NCBI GenBank assembly: GCA_964412195.1
Contig: CAYPNP010000011.1
Location: 88,160 to 152,159 of the forward strand
Direction of reading: 5' to 3'
Source of the DNA: CAYPNP01 sp964412195
GTDB lineage: Bacteria; Acidobacteriota; JAAYUB01
Length of the DNA: 64,000 nucleotides
The notes under the pieces were generated by a model that was given only the letters and a program-made list of their open reading frames with translations, ran no database searches and was not told where the DNA came from. Positions 60,281 to 64,000 of the stretch are shown in pieces. The position numbers and the translations under genes were made by a program. How positions within the stretch are numbered: position 1 is the first letter of the stretch; every line of letters begins with the position of its first letter.

Positions 60281-60315
60281 AAAAAAAAACGGCTTCACTT
60301 GCGTGAAGCCGTTTT
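60281..60315 (-). terminator. Terminator of the rRNA operon
   Basis: On the minus strand CGGCTTCAC and GTGAAGCCG with a four-base loop are followed by nine T. Confidence 0.9.
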
Positions 60316-60323
60316 GAAAATAA

Positions 60324-60440
60324 TGCTCGGCGGCGACCTACTTTCCCACTATTTTGATAGCAGTATCATCGGCGCTGGAAGGCTTAACTGCCGAGTTCGG
60401 AATGGGATCGGGTGTTTCCCCTCCGCTAATGCCACCGAAC
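60324..60440 (-). rRNA. rrf: 5S ribosomal RNA
   Basis: About 117 bases with 5S features on the minus strand, including CCCATTCCGAACTCGG and the CGCCGAGCA 3' end. Exact ends are approximate. Confidence 0.92.
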
Positions 60441-60493
60441 AATTCCTTGTATAAGTGCATGAGAGATGATGGGTAAACCAAAATGTATTATAT

Positions 60494-63452
<2,959 letters not shown>

Positions 63453-63547
63453 TAAATTACTGAAATTGAATCAATCTACCCGAACATACTTCCGTGTCAG
63501 TTCTTACACTGCCACGGTCATACGCCTTACTACAAATCTCTATGCAA

Positions 63548-63560
63548 TTGTCAAAGAACA
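63548..63560 (-). promoter_or_regulatory. boxA-like antitermination site in the rRNA spacer
   Basis: TGTTCTTTGACAA on the minus strand matches the rrn boxA motif (TGCTCTTTAACA in E. coli) that binds NusB/S10. It lies between tRNA-Ala and 23S, next to the word-repeat palindrome. Confidence 0.65.
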
Positions 63561-63563
63561 AAT

Positions 63564-63632
63564 CAGTAATGAGTAACCAGTGATGTGTGATGAGTAAAAC
63601 CTATTACTTATTACTTATCACTTATTACTCGC
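63564..63632. repeat. Word-repeat palindrome, AGTAATAAG family, inside the rRNA spacer
   Basis: AGTAATGAGTAACCAGTGAT and GTGATGAGTAA on the left face TTACTTATTACTTATCACTT on the right. It lies between boxA and tRNA-Ala. Confidence 0.85.
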
Positions 63633-63640
63633 CTGAATCC

Positions 63641-63716
63641 TGGTGGAGGTGAACGGGTTCGAACCGATGGCCTCCTGCGTGCAAGGCAGGCGCTCTCCCA
63701 GCTGAGCTACACCCCC
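63641..63716 (-). tRNA. tRNA-Ala (anticodon TGC)
   Basis: A 76-base cloverleaf with acceptor GGGGGTG/CACCTCC, TGC at 63681-63683 and an encoded CCA end. Confidence 0.96.
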
Positions 63717-63807
63717 AACTAGCTCCTGGCTCTCTCCCCAGCTGCTCGCTCCTGGCCCCAGGGACACCCACCCCCATCAGCCAAGAGCCAACAGCTAACA
63801 GCCAACG
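63717..63807. repeat. Word-repeat palindrome, AGCTCCTGGCTC family, between the two spacer tRNAs
   Basis: CTAGCTCCTGGCTCTCTCC and AGCTGCTCGCTCCTGGCC on the left are related inversely to CAGCCAAGAGCCAACAGCTA and ACAGCCAAC on the right. It fills the whole space between tRNA-Ala and tRNA-Ile. Confidence 0.7.
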
Positions 63808-63886
<79 letters not shown>

Positions 63887-63933
63887 CGATTGCTCCCTCA
63901 AAACTAGATAGCGAAACGTGCCAAAACCCCACT

Positions 63934-64000
<67 letters not shown>

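Overview
This is a GC-rich bacterial chromosome segment of ordinary core and accessory genes, closed on the right by a complete rRNA operon on the minus strand (16S 3' end, tRNA-Ile, tRNA-Ala, 23S, 5S, terminator). An Oar-like TonB-dependent receptor with an N-terminal carboxypeptidase-like domain, dockerin- and cohesin-like secreted proteins, an AtuA-type operon, multihaem cytochrome c and high GC suggest Acidobacteriota or a neighbouring phylum. That placement is an inference; the rRNA genes can settle it.

Layout. 93-3409: adenosine-specific kinase-like protein, CPBP protease, TonB-like protein, RibD-type reductase. 3644-11963: a nickel and redox region with a NiSOD whose signal peptide exposes the nickel hook, an oxygen-tolerant-type group 1 [NiFe] hydrogenase (small subunit, large subunit, cytochrome b), its maturation protease, a dockerin-bearing esterase and an eight-haem cytochrome c. 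12354-15721: a sigma-54 promoter and the TonB-dependent receptor. 16691-20830: DEAD-box helicase and an AtuA / AtuA-like small domain / enoyl-CoA hydratase operon. 20978-23310: a peroxide-defence cluster (PerR-like regulator with its own operator, peroxiredoxin, ferritin, rubrerythrin-like protein). 23493-34246: CsgG-like protein, transketolase coupled to a cohesin-like secreted protein, aldo/keto reductase, alcohol dehydrogenase, transglutaminase-like and ankyrin proteins. 34409-50842: MFS exporter, fmt-rsmB, two B12-type radical SAM proteins (one beside a ferritin-like protein, one with a PqqD-like tail), NfeD-flotillin pair, a low-GC SNase-like gene, OmpA-like protein, LUD protein and ABC-F ATPase. 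51046-60152: phosphohexomutase, dxs-tlyA, universal stress protein, PgpH-type HD phosphodiesterase, RidA and a Cys-rich small protein. 60281-64000: rrn operon.

The feature that gene annotation does not explain is a dense set of intergenic 'word repeats'. At more than twenty places a short word of about 6-12 bases is iterated with small changes, and usually followed by its own reverse complement, so the locus is a large imperfect palindrome. Different loci use different words (GCGGATT, TTCGTG, GTATCGG, TCGTAATCG, GGTGACC, GATGGACCATGG, CGTTCGATGTTC, CACAAAG, ACGCAGATT, GTGAATCG and others). They lie mostly at 3' ends of genes, often flush with or supplying the stop codon, and two lie inside the rRNA spacer on either side of tRNA-Ala. 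This is the best candidate here for something undescribed.
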